Made by a program: the position numbers and the translations under genes
Source: Parabacteroides sp. ZJ-118
GTDB taxonomy: Bacteria; Bacteroidota; Bacteroidia; Bacteroidales; Tannerellaceae
Assembly: GCF_011038785.1 (NCBI RefSeq)
Contig: NZ_JAAKDT010000022.1
Span: forward strand, 1 to 49,678
Direction: 5' to 3'
DNA length: 49,678 nt
Notes under the pieces: model-generated
What the model was told of the DNA's origin: nothing
Database searches by the model: none
What the model saw: the letters and a program-made list of their open reading frames with translations, nothing else
Shown: piece by piece, positions 41,932-49,678 of the stretch
How positions within the stretch are numbered: the first letter of the stretch is position 1
How the letters are laid out: every line of letters starts with the position of its first letter

Positions 41932-43443
41932 TCATTTGATTTGCTTAAACGCTTTTCCGAGCATATCTGTGATATCGCTGGCGATCATGCTCTCTTCCGA
42001 ATGGAAGGCGGCTGCGAGATCACCGGCTGTGCCGTGCAAGAATACGCCGACTACGGCGGCAGTCTCAGGAGAATAACCTTGCGCCAATAAACTGAGGATG
42101 ATACCCGTCAGTACATCTCCGCTACCAGCGGTTGCCATACCCGGATTTCCGCAACTATTGAAATAAATGTTTCCTGCTGGAGAACAGATAGCGGTATAAG
42201 CACCTTTCAATACGATACAAATCTTATGTTCGGTGGCGAAAGATTGCGCTTTCATCAAACGGTCGTATGCGTTCGTGCTCTCGCCTGCTATCCGGTCGAA
42301 CTCCTTCGGATGGGGAGTAAGGATACTTCGTGGCGGGATCTTATTGAATAAGTCCTTGTTAGACGCCATAATATTAATAGCGTCCGCATCGATAACGACC
42401 GGTTTTGCGCTGGATTGCAGGAGGCGTTCGATCACGGCTGCGGATTCCAAGTGTTGTCCGAGTCCTGGTCCCATACCGATAGCGGAGTAGCTACCGATTT
42501 CGGGAACCGTAGAGAAATAATCCGGATTTGCGTCAAAACTTAACATCGCTTCCGGGAAAGCGGTTTGGAAGATCGATTCGCCTCGGGTTGGGATATGTAC
42601 GGTCAATAGTCCGGCTCCACTTCGTAAACAGGCCTTTGCGGATAATAGGGCGGCTCCCATTTTTCCTTTACTTCCGGCGATCAACAGGGCATGTCCGAAT
42701 GTTCCTTTGTGTGAGAAACGTTTGCGAGACTTTAACGAATAGGATATATCTTCTTCCGTGACCAATGAGTAAGGCGAGTCCGTCTCATAAATCGCGTCCG
42801 GATGGATTCCGATATCCAGTATTTTCCACTCGCCTACGTATTGTTCATTCTCTGGGAAAAGAAACGCCAGTTTTGGGAAACCGAATGTCAAGGTTAGGCT
42901 GGCCTTGATGATCGCCTCCGAGTCATTTTTTCGATTATCTTCTCCGAATAAGCCTGAAGGAATATCGATCGCTACGACTTCTGCCTCGGATTGGTTAATA
43001 TAATTGACCATAGCGGCGAAACCTCCAGTGAGAGGACGGTTTAATCCCGAACCGAACAAGCCATCGATCACCACGTCTCGGTCGGTTAGCGTCGGCGGTT
43101 CAAAGTCTCGGACCACTTCCGTAAATTCAATTCGTTCGATGTCGAGCAGACGCTGCTTGTTTTGCTCGCACTCTACGGACAGATGCTCCGTCGGGTTGAA
43201 TAAATAGGTCTCTACCCGGTATGATTCCTCGTTCAAAAGGCGGGCGATAGCTAAAGCGTCGGCTCCGTTGTTGCCTTGACCGGCGAAAATCACGATGCGT
43301 ATTTGCTTGGAGTAGCGCCGGCAAAACTCATGGACGAACATCGTGGCGGCACGTTCCACTAAGTCGATCGAGCTGATTGGTTCGTGTTGAATCGTATATT
43401 GGTCGAGCTCCTTTACCTTGTCTGTTGCGAATATCTTAATCAT
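41932..43443 (-). CDS. nnr: Bifunctional NAD(P)H-hydrate epimerase / ADP-dependent dehydratase
   Basis: A 503-residue metabolite-repair enzyme that reverses hydration of NAD(P)H. The N-terminal YjeF domain (about 1-215; FAGQGNNGADALAIARLL at about 53-70 and DGLFGSGLNRPL) epimerises the hydrates. The C-terminal ribokinase-like domain (about 225-500; GHALLIAGSKGKMGAALLSA, AIGMGPGLG, TPHPKEF, MATAGSGDVLTGIILSLLAQG) dehydrates the S form with ADP. Both sets of motifs are intact. Divergent from hpt, with a TACATTTG box 33 bases upstream. Confidence 0.94.
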   Translation of the reverse strand: MIKIFATDKVKELDQYTIQHEPISSIDLVERAATMFVHEFCRRYSKQIRIVIFAGQGNNGADALAIARLLNEESYRVETYLFNPTEHLSVECEQNKQRLLDIERIEFTEVVRDFEPPTLTDRDVVIDGLFGSGLNRPLTGGFAAMVNYINQSEAEVVAIDIPSGLFGEDNRKNDSEAIIKASLTLTFGFPKLAFLFPENEQYVGEWKILDIGIHPDAIYETDSPYSLVTEEDISYSLKSRKRFSHKGTFGHALLIAGSKGKMGAALLSAKACLRSGAGLLTVHIPTRGESIFQTAFPEAMLSFDANPDYFSTVPEIGSYSAIGMGPGLGQHLESAAVIERLLQSSAKPVVIDADAINIMASNKDLFNKIPPRSILTPHPKEFDRIAGESTNAYDRLMKAQSFATEHKICIVLKGAYTAICSPAGNIYFNSCGNPGMATAGSGDVLTGIILSLLAQGYSPETAAVVGVFLHGTAGDLAAAFHSEESMIASDITDMLGKAFKQIK

Positions 43444-43475
43444 AATTCTAAATGTCTGGGGTTTTATTCTGCTTA

Positions 43476-43483
43476 CAAATGTA
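43476..43483 (-). promoter_or_regulatory. Candidate -7 box of nnr
   Basis: Minus strand TACATTTG (43483-43476), exact -7 match, 32 bases before the ATG. No clear -33 box at 18-20 bases. Confidence 0.48.
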
Positions 43484-43512
43484 TAACAAACTTTGGTATG
43501 TTGCTACACTTT

Positions 43513-43543
43513 TTTGCGCATCGCCGAAAAAGTTGTACATTTG
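43513..43543 (+). promoter_or_regulatory. Promoter of hpt-adk-obg operon
   Basis: TTTG (43513-43516), 19-base spacer, TACATTTG (43536-43543): both boxes match the Bacteroidetes consensus at the ideal spacing. The start is predicted near 43550, so the ATG at 43567 is the usable start and upstream in-frame codons are excluded. Confidence 0.78.
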
Positions 43544-43566
43544 TCCCTTCGAAAACCGAAAGATTT

Positions 43567-44103
43567 ATGGACAGGATTCGTCTAAAAGACAAAGAATTTG
43601 AACTGTTTATTCCAGAGTCGGATATTCAGGCGGCTATCGCTAAAATGGCCGTTCAGATTAAAGCGGATGTGGAAGGGAAGAATCCCCTATTCGTGGGTGT
43701 GCTAAACGGGGCTTTTATGTTTGTCGCCGAGCTGATGCGTGAGTTAGATGTCCCGTATGAACTGACATTCGCTCGTTATTCCTCGTATCAAGGAACTTCC
43801 AGTACGGGCATATTGAATGAGGTCATGCCTGTGCAGGCTGATATTCGTGGACGTGTGGTGATCTTGTTGGAAGACATTATCGATACGGGCCTTACGATGA
43901 GCTACGTGATGGAGAAGCTTCGGAGTGAGGGTGCCGCTGATGTGAGATTGGCAACAATGCTTTTCAAGCCGGAATCCTTAAAATGTGAATTGACCCCGAA
44001 TTATGTAGGCTTGCAGATTCCCGCTGATTTTATCGTGGGACATGGTTTGGATTATGATGAGTTGGGCCGTTCGTATAAGGATATCTACAAGGTCGTGGAA
44101 TAA
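43567..44103 (+). CDS. hpt: Hypoxanthine phosphoribosyltransferase
   Basis: A 178-residue purine salvage enzyme that makes IMP (and usually GMP) from base and PRPP. The PRPP-binding motif VVILLEDIIDTGLTM (about 98-112) is diagnostic; VGVLNGAFMFVAELMREL (about 39-56) and the C-terminal YVGLQIPADFIVGHGLDYDELGRSY region complete the type. An in-frame extension upstream spans the promoter, so the ATG at 43567 is used. It heads an operon with adk (37 bases on). Confidence 0.93.
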   Translation: MDRIRLKDKEFELFIPESDIQAAIAKMAVQIKADVEGKNPLFVGVLNGAFMFVAELMRELDVPYELTFARYSSYQGTSSTGILNEVMPVQADIRGRVVILLEDIIDTGLTMSYVMEKLRSEGAADVRLATMLFKPESLKCELTPNYVGLQIPADFIVGHGLDYDELGRSYKDIYKVVE

Positions 44104-44140
44104 AGTAGTATACATTAATACATAATAAAGAAACAGTCGT

Positions 44141-44713
44141 ATGTTGAACGTGGTTATTTTTGGTGCTCCCGGTTCAGGTAAGGGAACACAAAGTGAGCTG
44201 ATTATTAAAGAATACGGTTTGGATCATATCTCTACTGGCGACGTGTTGCGTGGTGAGATGAAGGCTGAGACTGAACTGGGTAAGATCGCTAAAGATTATA
44301 TCGAGAAGGGACAATTGGTTCCGGACGAGCTGATCGTTGATATGTTGGCGAATGTATTGGATAGCAAGAAGCCTGCCAAGGGCGTAATCTTCGATGGTTT
44401 CCCTCGTACGATCCCTCAAGCAAAGGCTTTGAAGAAGATGTTGAACGAGCGTGGAACCGATGTTTCCATCATGTTGAACCTTCAAGTAGAGGAAGAGGAG
44501 TTGATCAAGCGTTTATTGGAGCGTGGTAAAGTATCCGGACGTTCTGACGATAACTTGGAGACCATCAAATCCAGACTGGATGTTTACCATACCCAAACAG
44601 CTCCCTTGGCAGACTACTATGTAGGCGAAGGCAAGCACGTAGCCATCAAAGGTATGGGAACAATCGAGGAAATCTTCGGTCGTATCAAAGAGGCGATTAA
44701 TAACGTGAAGTAA
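44141..44713 (+). CDS. adk: Adenylate kinase
   Basis: A 190-residue kinase that interconverts ATP + AMP and 2 ADP. P-loop GAPGSGKGTQ (about 8-17), AMP-binding STGDVLR (about 31-37), FDGFPRTIPQA (about 84-94) and the LLERGKVSGRSDDN lid region (about 125-138). The lid is of the short type without zinc ligands, in line with the length of 190. Between hpt and obg in a nucleotide/GTPase operon. Confidence 0.94.
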   Translation: MLNVVIFGAPGSGKGTQSELIIKEYGLDHISTGDVLRGEMKAETELGKIAKDYIEKGQLVPDELIVDMLANVLDSKKPAKGVIFDGFPRTIPQAKALKKMLNERGTDVSIMLNLQVEEEELIKRLLERGKVSGRSDDNLETIKSRLDVYHTQTAPLADYYVGEGKHVAIKGMGTIEEIFGRIKEAINNVK

Positions 44714-44728
44714 TTGAGATAAACTGAT

Positions 44729-45889
44729 ATGGCTGAATCGAACTTTGTAGATTATGTCAAGATCTATTGTCGCTCGGGAAAGGGCGGAAGAGGGTCTTCT
44801 CACTTCCGTCGTGAGAAATACATTCCGAAAGGAGGTCCCGACGGGGGCGATGGAGGGAGAGGAGGTCATGTGTATCTCCGTGGCAACCGGAATTACTGGA
44901 CGCTCCTTCATTTGAAATATGAGCGTCATATCATGGCTACCCATGGAGAGAGTGGTGGTGCGAAGCGTAGCTCGGGCAAAGACGGGGAGGATCGGGTAAT
45001 CGAGGTCCCTTGCGGTACGGTCGTTTACGACGCTGAGACCGGCGAGTTTATCTGCGATGTTACGGAAGACGGTCAGCAGGTGATGTTGCTGAAAGGCGGT
45101 CGTGGCGGCCTGGGAAATTTTAATTTCAAGACGGCTACCAATCAAGCGCCCCGTTATTCGCAACCGGGTGAGCCTGCATTGGAACGTACGGTGATTCTTC
45201 AGTTGAAGTTGCTGGCCGATGTTGGTTTGGTAGGCTTCCCCAATGCGGGTAAATCTACTTTGCTTTCTGTCGTATCCGCCGCTAAGCCAAAAATCGCCAA
45301 TTATCCTTTTACTACGTTGGAGCCTAATTTAGGCATCGTGAGTTATCGCGATAACCGTTCGTTCGTAATGGCCGATATACCGGGTATTATCGAAGGAGCG
45401 AGCGAGGGTAAAGGCTTGGGACTGCGTTTCTTGCGCCATATCGAGCGTAACTCGTTATTATTGTTCATGGTTCCCGTGGATGCGGATGATATCAAAAAAG
45501 AGTACGAGATCTTGCATAATGAGTTGGTGAAATATAATCCGGAATTGCTGGATAAACGCCGTGTACTGGCGATCACCAAGAGCGATATGCTGGATGAGGA
45601 ATTGATCGAGGCTTTGTCGCAAGACTTGCCGGAGGGAATACCGTATGTCTTTATATCTTCTATCACAGGGCTGAATATCGTCGAGCTGAAAGACCTTTTA
45701 TGGAAAGAGCTGAATAAGGAGAATTTCCATGAGGCTGAGCGAATTGTTCATAAGAGCATAGATGTAAGTACGTTGGAGTTTGAGGATGATGATGAATACA
45801 TCTTCCCCGTGGATGAGAATGAGGACGACCCGGATGAGGAATACGAGGAATATTGGGACGATGATGAAGATGAGTATACAAGAAAATAA
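44729..45889 (+). CDS. obg: GTPase Obg/CgtA
   Basis: A 386-residue ribosome-associated GTPase for 50S maturation and stress control. The N-terminal Gly-rich Obg fold (about 1-157; [28 protein letters not shown]) is followed by the G domain: G1 GFPNAGKST (about 166-174), G3 DIPGI, G4 TKSD. The C-terminal tail (about 345-386) is extremely acidic, with long Asp/Glu runs and little else; the usual Obg C-terminal (OCT) domain is absent. First codon ATG at 44729, 15 bases after adk. Confidence 0.95.
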   Translation: MAESNFVDYVKIYCRSGKGGRGSSHFRREKYIPKGGPDGGDGGRGGHVYLRGNRNYWTLLHLKYERHIMATHGESGGAKRSSGKDGEDRVIEVPCGTVVYDAETGEFICDVTEDGQQVMLLKGGRGGLGNFNFKTATNQAPRYSQPGEPALERTVILQLKLLADVGLVGFPNAGKSTLLSVVSAAKPKIANYPFTTLEPNLGIVSYRDNRSFVMADIPGIIEGASEGKGLGLRFLRHIERNSLLLFMVPVDADDIKKEYEILHNELVKYNPELLDKRRVLAITKSDMLDEELIEALSQDLPEGIPYVFISSITGLNIVELKDLLWKELNKENFHEAERIVHKSIDVSTLEFEDDDEYIFPVDENEDDPDEEYEEYWDDDEDEYTRK

Positions 45890-45927
45890 GCAAATAGAGG
45901 TGTCATGGGATCAAACGTATAATAGAC

Positions 45928-46617
45928 ATGATTTCAATCACTCTTTCATCTGAGATATCGGAGGCTTGCCCCGATCTTCATGTGTTGGCTATCGCTTGCC
46001 AAGTAAAGAATACGGAGCCCGATGAGCGGCTTTGGGAAGAAATAACCCGTGTTGAGGAGGAGATCCGCTCTACCTGTAGGATAGAGGATATTAATAAGTG
46101 GAGCCCTATTTCCGCTACCCGTCAGGCTTATAAACGTCTGGGGAAAGATCCGAACCGGTATCGCCCTTCCGCCGAGGCGTTAAGACGGCGAATCCTTCGC
46201 GGACTTCCTTTATATAAGATAGATACCTTAGTGGATATCATCAACCTGGTTTCTATCCGTAGTGGTTATTCTATCGGAGGATTTGATGCGGATAAGATTG
46301 TCGGCGGATTGGAACTGGGTGTTGGAAAAGAGGGGGAGCTTTATCACGGTATCGGGCGAGGTGAATTGAACATCGCCGGTCTGCCAGTCTACCGGGATGC
46401 GATAGCGGGTGTCGGAACGCCTACCAGTGATGAGGAGCGCACTAAGATAGAAAGGTCGACTACTTCATTGTTAATGATTCTGAATGGTTATTCCGGTAAG
46501 GAGGGCTTATTGGATGCGGGTCGTTATTCGATCGACTTATTAAGAAGATATGTTTCAGCGGTAAACGTGGAAGCGGAACTAATATGCCGAGAAAGCGGAG
46601 GAAAAATAACGTTATAA
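45928..46617 (+). CDS. B3/4 (tRNA-editing-like) domain protein
   Basis: A 229-residue protein consisting almost wholly of a B3/B4 domain, the fold that edits mis-charged tRNA in phenylalanyl-tRNA synthetase beta. The family stretch NKWSPISATRQAYKRLGKDPNRYRPSAEALRRRILRG (about 51-87) is typical, as is DIINLVSIRSGYSIGGFD. Free-standing members are thought to be deacylases, but the substrate is not known. It follows obg at 38 bases. No terminator is visible between. Confidence 0.85.
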   Translation: MISITLSSEISEACPDLHVLAIACQVKNTEPDERLWEEITRVEEEIRSTCRIEDINKWSPISATRQAYKRLGKDPNRYRPSAEALRRRILRGLPLYKIDTLVDIINLVSIRSGYSIGGFDADKIVGGLELGVGKEGELYHGIGRGELNIAGLPVYRDAIAGVGTPTSDEERTKIERSTTSLLMILNGYSGKEGLLDAGRYSIDLLRRYVSAVNVEAELICRESGGKITL

Positions 46618-46682
46618 TCGTGTTAAATTTGTTTATAAAGTAAAAAATCCCCGTCTTTTATGCTAAAAAACATCTATAATCT

Positions 46683-46712
46683 TTTGTTTTAACCATTTAA
46701 TCTATAAATTTG
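46683..46712 (+). promoter_or_regulatory. Promoter of the winged-helix gene
   Basis: TTTG (46683-46686), 18-base spacer, TAAATTTG (46705-46712). This puts the ATG at 46740 about 20 bases after the transcription start and rules out in-frame codons inside the promoter. Confidence 0.68.
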
Positions 46713-46739
46713 TCCCCTGTAATCAAATGTTATCATAAA

Positions 46740-46940
46740 ATGATCGAGTTAATTGGTACGAATGCCGGCCTTGTATGGAACGCTTTAAATGAAGGCGGCA
46801 AAATGAGTTTTAAGGCAGTGAAGAAAGCCACGAAGATTAAAGCGGAAAAGGATATGTACGCCGCTTTGGGCTGGTTGGCAAAAGAAGGCAAATTGGCTTT
46901 CGAGGAGATTGAAGGTGAAATGTACGTTTCTTTGGTGTAA
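46740..46940 (+). CDS. Winged helix-turn-helix protein (DUF2582 type)
   Basis: A 66-residue single-domain protein. GTNAGLVWNALNEGGKMSFKAVKKATKIKAEKDMYAALGWLAKEGKL is the compact wHTH of the DUF2582 family, which is small and widespread in Bacteroidetes. It may bind DNA or act as an adaptor; no ligand domain is present. It is a single-gene unit with its own promoter and a terminator 30 bases after the stop. Confidence 0.82.
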   Translation: MIELIGTNAGLVWNALNEGGKMSFKAVKKATKIKAEKDMYAALGWLAKEGKLAFEEIEGEMYVSLV

Positions 46941-46969
46941 ACAAGAGGGACGTTTACAAGAATTAGGGA

Positions 46970-47003
46970 GGGCTGTTCGATTTTTGGACGGCCTTTTTAT
47001 TTA
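46970..47003 (+). terminator. Terminator after the winged-helix gene
   Basis: GGCTGTTC and GGACGGCC (with G-U pairs) enclose a 7-base loop and are followed by TTTTTATTT. Confidence 0.78.
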
Positions 47004-47039
47004 CCCGTACGTTTTCTGTCAAAATAATTAAGGCTATTG

Positions 47040-47070
47040 TTGGTTAATTCAATTCAAAAACTTACTTTTG
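47040..47070 (+). promoter_or_regulatory. Promoter of the coiled-coil/zapA operon
   Basis: TTGG (47040-47043), 19-base spacer, TACTTTTG (47063-47070), an exact -7 box. The ATG at 47089 is 18 bases downstream. Confidence 0.65.
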
Positions 47071-47088
47071 TGTAGAATTTGGTGTGAA

Positions 47089-47382
47089 ATGACCGAAGAT
47101 CATAAGAGATTGTTAGCTGTGTTTGAGGTTAGGGTTCGAGATTTGATGGTGTTATGCGATCAGCAGAAACGTAGAATTGACGAACTTACAGCTGCTTTGA
47201 GCCTTAAAGACGAGGAGTTGCGGCAGGCGAAGGATATGATTGACGGATTGAATGCCAAATGTGATAACATGCTAACAGCGCGAATTGTTTCCACGAATGA
47301 GGAAGAGATAAGGAACGCCCGGATGCGGTTATCGAAGTTAGTGCGGGAAGTAGACAAGTGCATCGCACTTTTAAATGAATAA
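47089..47382 (+). CDS. Coiled-coil protein upstream of ZapA
   Basis: A 97-residue cytoplasmic protein predicted to be almost wholly alpha-helical with heptads (VRVRDLMVLCDQQKRRIDELTAALSLKDEELRQAKDMIDGL, about residues 12-52). It is 5 bases before zapA. Small coiled-coil partners at this position (ZapB-like in shape) may bridge ZapA to other division proteins; sequence does not prove homology to ZapB. The ATG at 47089 is chosen because it lies just after the promoter. Confidence 0.72.
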   Translation: MTEDHKRLLAVFEVRVRDLMVLCDQQKRRIDELTAALSLKDEELRQAKDMIDGLNAKCDNMLTARIVSTNEEEIRNARMRLSKLVREVDKCIALLNE

Positions 47383-47387
47383 AAGCG

Positions 47388-47684
47388 ATGGACGAAGAAT
47401 TTCTTATAAACATTGATATTGCCGGAAAGAAGTATCCCCTTCTGATTAACCGGGCGAGAGAAGAGCTTTATCGTAAGGCAGCGAAGTCGCTTCAATCGAA
47501 GGTTTTTGCGTATAGTGAAAATTATAACAAGAATGGGGAGTTGGATACGAAAGACTTGTTAGCAATGGCTGCTTTTGACCTTGCGCTGCAAAATGTGGAG
47601 TTGAGGGAGCGGAATGAGACAAGTCCTTTTACGGATAAGATACAGGAGCTTACAACTGAGTTGGAAGGATATCTGAAGAAGTAA
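47388..47684 (+). CDS. zapA: Cell division protein ZapA
   Basis: A 98-residue FtsZ-associated protein. The N-terminal beta-hairpin part (EEFLINIDIAGKKYPLLI, about 3-20) and REEELYRKAAKSL-type helix (about 24-40), plus the C-terminal coiled coil (LLAMAAFDLALQNVELRERNE), match the ZapA family. It bundles FtsZ filaments at mid-cell. The paired coiled-coil gene and ZapA share a promoter, and a strong terminator follows. Confidence 0.9.
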   Translation: MDEEFLINIDIAGKKYPLLINRAREELYRKAAKSLQSKVFAYSENYNKNGELDTKDLLAMAAFDLALQNVELRERNETSPFTDKIQELTTELEGYLKK

Positions 47685-47710
47685 TACCTATTGTAAGAAG
47701 AGAGTTTTCC

Positions 47711-47756
47711 GCACTGCTTTACACGGTGAGACCGTGTGATGGAGTGCTTTTTTGTA
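47711..47756 (+). terminator. Strong terminator after zapA
   Basis: ACACGGT/ACCGTGT and GCACT/AGTGC form a long stem interrupted by a 5-by-5 internal loop, with loop GAG and a TTTTTT tail. The TTTG in the tail, 19 bases before TAAATTAT (47774-47781), may double as the -33 box for rny. Confidence 0.85.
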
Positions 47757-47788
47757 TATAAATAAATGAATCTTAAATTATTAGTTAA

Positions 47789-49327
47789 ATGGTTGGAATG
47801 TATATAATCATACCGATAGTAACCTTCATCATTGGCGGGTTGCTTGCGTGGCTGGGCATGCGTTTCCTTCTGAAGTCGAAGTACGACTCTGTGCTTCAAG
47901 AGGCGGAAAAGGAGGCCGAGGTGATAAAGAAAAACAAGATGCTGGAAGTGAAGGAGAAGTTCCTTCATTTGAAAGCAGACTTGGAAAAACAGGTATCACA
48001 GCGTAACGCTAAGATCCAGTCTGTTGAGACTAAATTGAAGCAAAGAGAACTGACGATGAATCAACGTCAGGAAGAGTTGCAGCGTAAGAATAACGAGGTA
48101 GAGGCTGTGAAGGAAAATTTATCTTCCCAGTTGGAGTTGGTGGAGAAGAAGAAGCAAGACTTGGATAAACTTCATCAGAAGGAAGTGGAGCATTTGGAGG
48201 CTATCTCCGGGTTGTCCGCAGAGGAAGCCAAAGAGCGTTTGATCGAGTCCTTAAAAGATGAGGCAAAGACGCAAGCCGCTTCTTACGTCAACGAGATCGT
48301 TGAGGAGGCGAAGATGACCGCTAATAAGGAGGCGAAAAAGATCGTGATCCAGTCTATCCAGCGTGTAGCGACGGAGACGGCTATCGAAAACTCTATCACC
48401 GTGTTCCATATTGAATCGGATGAGATCAAAGGCCGTATCATCGGTCGCGAGGGACGTAATATCCGTGCTTTGGAGGCCGCTACCGGTATTGAAATCGTGG
48501 TGGATGATACGCCAGAGGCGATCGTTCTTTCCGGATTCGACCCGGTTCGCCGTGAGATCGCTCGTTTGGCCTTGCATCAATTGGTGCAGGATGGCCGTAT
48601 CCATCCGGCTCGTATCGAGGAGGTGGTAACGAAGGTGAAGAAACAAGTGGAAGACGAGGTCGTAGAGACTGGTAAGCGTACCGTGATCGATTTGGGTGTA
48701 CACGGTTTGCATCCGGAATTGATCCGTATGATCGGAAAGATGAAGTATCGTTCCTCTTATGGACAAAACTTGTTGCAACATGCTCGTGAGACGGCCAACC
48801 TTTGTGCCGTGATGGCTTCTGAATTGGGCTTGAACCCGAAGAAAGCGAAACGTGCCGGATTGTTACATGATATTGGTAAAGTGCCCGACGACGAGCCGGA
48901 ATTGCCGCACGCAATCTTGGGCATGAAGCTTTGTGAAAAATATAAGGAGAAACCGGATATTTGCAATGCCGTAGGCGCTCATCACGATGAGGTGGAGATG
49001 CAGACGCTATTGGCTCCGATCGTACAGGTTTGCGACGCTATTTCAGGCGCACGTCCGGGCGCACGTCGCGAGATCGTTGAGGCTTATATCAAGCGCTTGA
49101 ACGATTTGGAACAATTGGCTTTATCGTATCCGGGTGTTGTCAAGACTTACGCTATTCAAGCGGGTAGAGAGTTGCGCGTAATTGTTGGTGCTGATAAGAT
49201 TGATGATAAGGATACTGAGAACCTGTCCGCTGAGATCGCTAAGAAGATTCAAGATGAGATGACTTATCCGGGACAGGTTAAGATCACGGTGATTCGTGAG
49301 ACTCGTGCGGTAAGCTACGCAAAGTAA
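47789..49327 (+). CDS. rny: Ribonuclease Y
   Basis: A 512-residue endoribonuclease that starts mRNA decay at the membrane. N-terminal transmembrane helix (about 3-25), long coiled coil (about 30-175), KH domain with [15 protein letters not shown] (about 217-231) and HD domain with LLHDIGKV (about 355-362) and [10 protein letters not shown]. Length and order are those of Bacillus RNase Y. A second ATG at 47798 is possible. The single gene is bracketed by terminators on both sides. Confidence 0.95.
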   Translation: MVGMYIIIPIVTFIIGGLLAWLGMRFLLKSKYDSVLQEAEKEAEVIKKNKMLEVKEKFLHLKADLEKQVSQRNAKIQSVETKLKQRELTMNQRQEELQRKNNEVEAVKENLSSQLELVEKKKQDLDKLHQKEVEHLEAISGLSAEEAKERLIESLKDEAKTQAASYVNEIVEEAKMTANKEAKKIVIQSIQRVATETAIENSITVFHIESDEIKGRIIGREGRNIRALEAATGIEIVVDDTPEAIVLSGFDPVRREIARLALHQLVQDGRIHPARIEEVVTKVKKQVEDEVVETGKRTVIDLGVHGLHPELIRMIGKMKYRSSYGQNLLQHARETANLCAVMASELGLNPKKAKRAGLLHDIGKVPDDEPELPHAILGMKLCEKYKEKPDICNAVGAHHDEVEMQTLLAPIVQVCDAISGARPGARREIVEAYIKRLNDLEQLALSYPGVVKTYAIQAGRELRVIVGADKIDDKDTENLSAEIAKKIQDEMTYPGQVKITVIRETRAVSYAK

Positions 49328-49350
49328 TAAAATCGCTTTGAGAGATATAT

Positions 49351-49384
49351 ACAAAAGGCCGGCTTGTGTGAGTCGGCCTTTTGT
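49351..49384 (+). terminator. Terminator after rny
   Basis: ACAAAAGGCCG (49351-49361) and CGGCCTTTTGT (49374-49384) are perfect complements around a 12-base loop. The T run is inside the right arm. As both arms end in A or T runs it may terminate in both directions. Confidence 0.82.
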
Positions 49385-49551
49385 AGTATGACGGGCATGC
49401 CATACATCTGTGGTGAAAGTCCATGCGGGGCGTGGTTGCCGACGAACCCCAAAGCGACTTGCATTAGGCAGGAAAACCTATTTTGTTTCCCTACCTGCTC
49501 GATTTATTTGATCTCCAACTCGAAGGCAGGCGATGAGGGGGCTTATCGCCT
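49385..49551 (+). ncRNA. Group II intron-like RNA segment (domain I-like), no reverse transcriptase
   Basis: The segment GTGGTGAAAGTCC, GGGGCGTGG, CGACGAACCCC and AAAGCGACTTG at 49411-49462 follows the order of the 5' part of bacterial group II introns (GGTGAAAGTCC ... GAACC ... AAAGCGACTTG) as I remember them. A hairpin CAGGCGAT/ATCGCCTG follows at 49527-49552. There is no reverse transcriptase frame. It lies directly after a terminator, the preferred insertion place of class C introns. A 63-codon open frame in it is not credible as a gene. Confidence 0.4.
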
Positions 49552-49575
49552 GTAAGCGTCCAAGCACAGCCTGAG
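49552..49575 (+). repeat. Possible left end of the right-hand IS66-like element
   Basis: GTAAGCGTCC at 49552-49561 resembles the IS66 terminal repeat (GTAAGCGG...), in the right orientation and 69 bases before the first codon of the IS orf. If so, the 8-base target duplication would be TATCGCCT (49544-49551), to be found again at the far end. Confidence 0.35.
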
Positions 49576-49620
49576 TAAAACCGACTACATTCGCGGCTGT
49601 AACATTAATCTTGATAAATT

Positions 49621-49678
49621 ATGTATTACAGCAACGAAGATTTTGAAAACTTTTACATTCGCTACAAGGCGGAGGGTC
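49621..49678 (+). CDS. IS66-like Orf1/TnpA, N-terminal part (cut by window edge)
   Basis: ATG at 49621 opens MYYSNEDFENFYIRYKAEG and continues off the window. This is the start of a small protein I recall as the first frame of Bacteroidales IS66 elements. The assignment rests on 19 residues and on the IS66 tnpB at the other edge, so it is tentative. Confidence 0.45.
   Translation, partial: MYYSNEDFENFYIRYKAEG

Noticed and set aside
49364-49555. Open frame of 63 codons after rny
   Set aside because: It starts inside the terminator hairpin and runs through the intron-like RNA structure; composition is not protein-like.
1-49678. CRISPR array, prophage or restriction/defence genes
   Set aside because: No regularly spaced direct repeats, phage structural genes or nuclease/methylase pairs were seen on either strand.

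Overview
The window looks like a chromosomal stretch from a Bacteroidales bacterium, most like Parabacteroides. Evidence: promoters of the Bacteroidetes type (a -7 box TAnnTTTG with a TTTG/TTGC-like -33 box about 19 bases upstream), a TonB-dependent receptor with a carboxypeptidase-like N-terminal domain, several Bacteroidetes-restricted families (DUF4831, DUF4837, DUF4199, a lamin-tail/OadG fusion) and dense, mostly housekeeping gene content. The genus is inferred from protein flavour, not from a search.

Layout. 1-115 and 49621-49678 are the cut ends of two IS66-like insertion sequences that face outward. 264-4799 (minus) is the sodium-pumping methylmalonyl-CoA decarboxylase operon (epimerase, carboxyltransferase, lamin-tail/OadG subunit, biotin carrier, membrane decarboxylase) of the succinate-to-propionate route. 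4973-7384 is an outer-membrane receptor. 7506-9963 (plus) holds a nitroreductase, a DUF2520 protein, KdsC-like phosphatase and Maf. 10060-13818 (minus) holds ApbE, then an operon DUF4199 - glycosyltransferase - nitroreductase - MntP. 13946-14121 (minus) is a compact RNA locus: SRP RNA followed within a few bases by tRNA-Thr(TGT), with promoter and terminator. 14398-19772 (plus) is an envelope-biogenesis run: CoaX, a beta-barrel protein, a TPR protein, LptC, a CNNM/CBS protein. After a 515-base gap carrying a degenerate 11-base-period repeat come PpiD/SurA-like foldase, RlmN, DUF4837 and PdxA.

25937-28870 (plus) is the most intriguing block: a TagD-like nucleotidyltransferase, an SDR reductase, a CDP-alcohol phosphatidyltransferase and an acyltransferase in tight order, all four steps expected for building a phospholipid-like product; three of the four show an off-consensus catalytic motif. 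It is followed by a sigma-54 activator lacking a sensor domain, LptE, a TPR-like protein and SecG.

31947-36879 (minus) is a biotin operon bioB-bioA-bioF-bioG-bioC with no bioD; BioF runs into a palindromic repeat that supplies its last residues. Upstream, in the same direction, lie a small conserved protein, a POT peptide transporter and DUF4831. Biotin made here would serve the decarboxylase at the left end. 40226-43443 (minus) are a Tat-signal Gfo/Idh/MocA oxidoreductase and the NAD(P)HX repair enzyme Nnr. 43567-49327 (plus) are Hpt, Adk, Obg, a B3/4-domain protein, a winged-helix protein, a coiled-coil protein plus ZapA, and RNase Y. After the rny terminator is a group II intron-like RNA segment that ends at the start of the right-hand IS66-like element.
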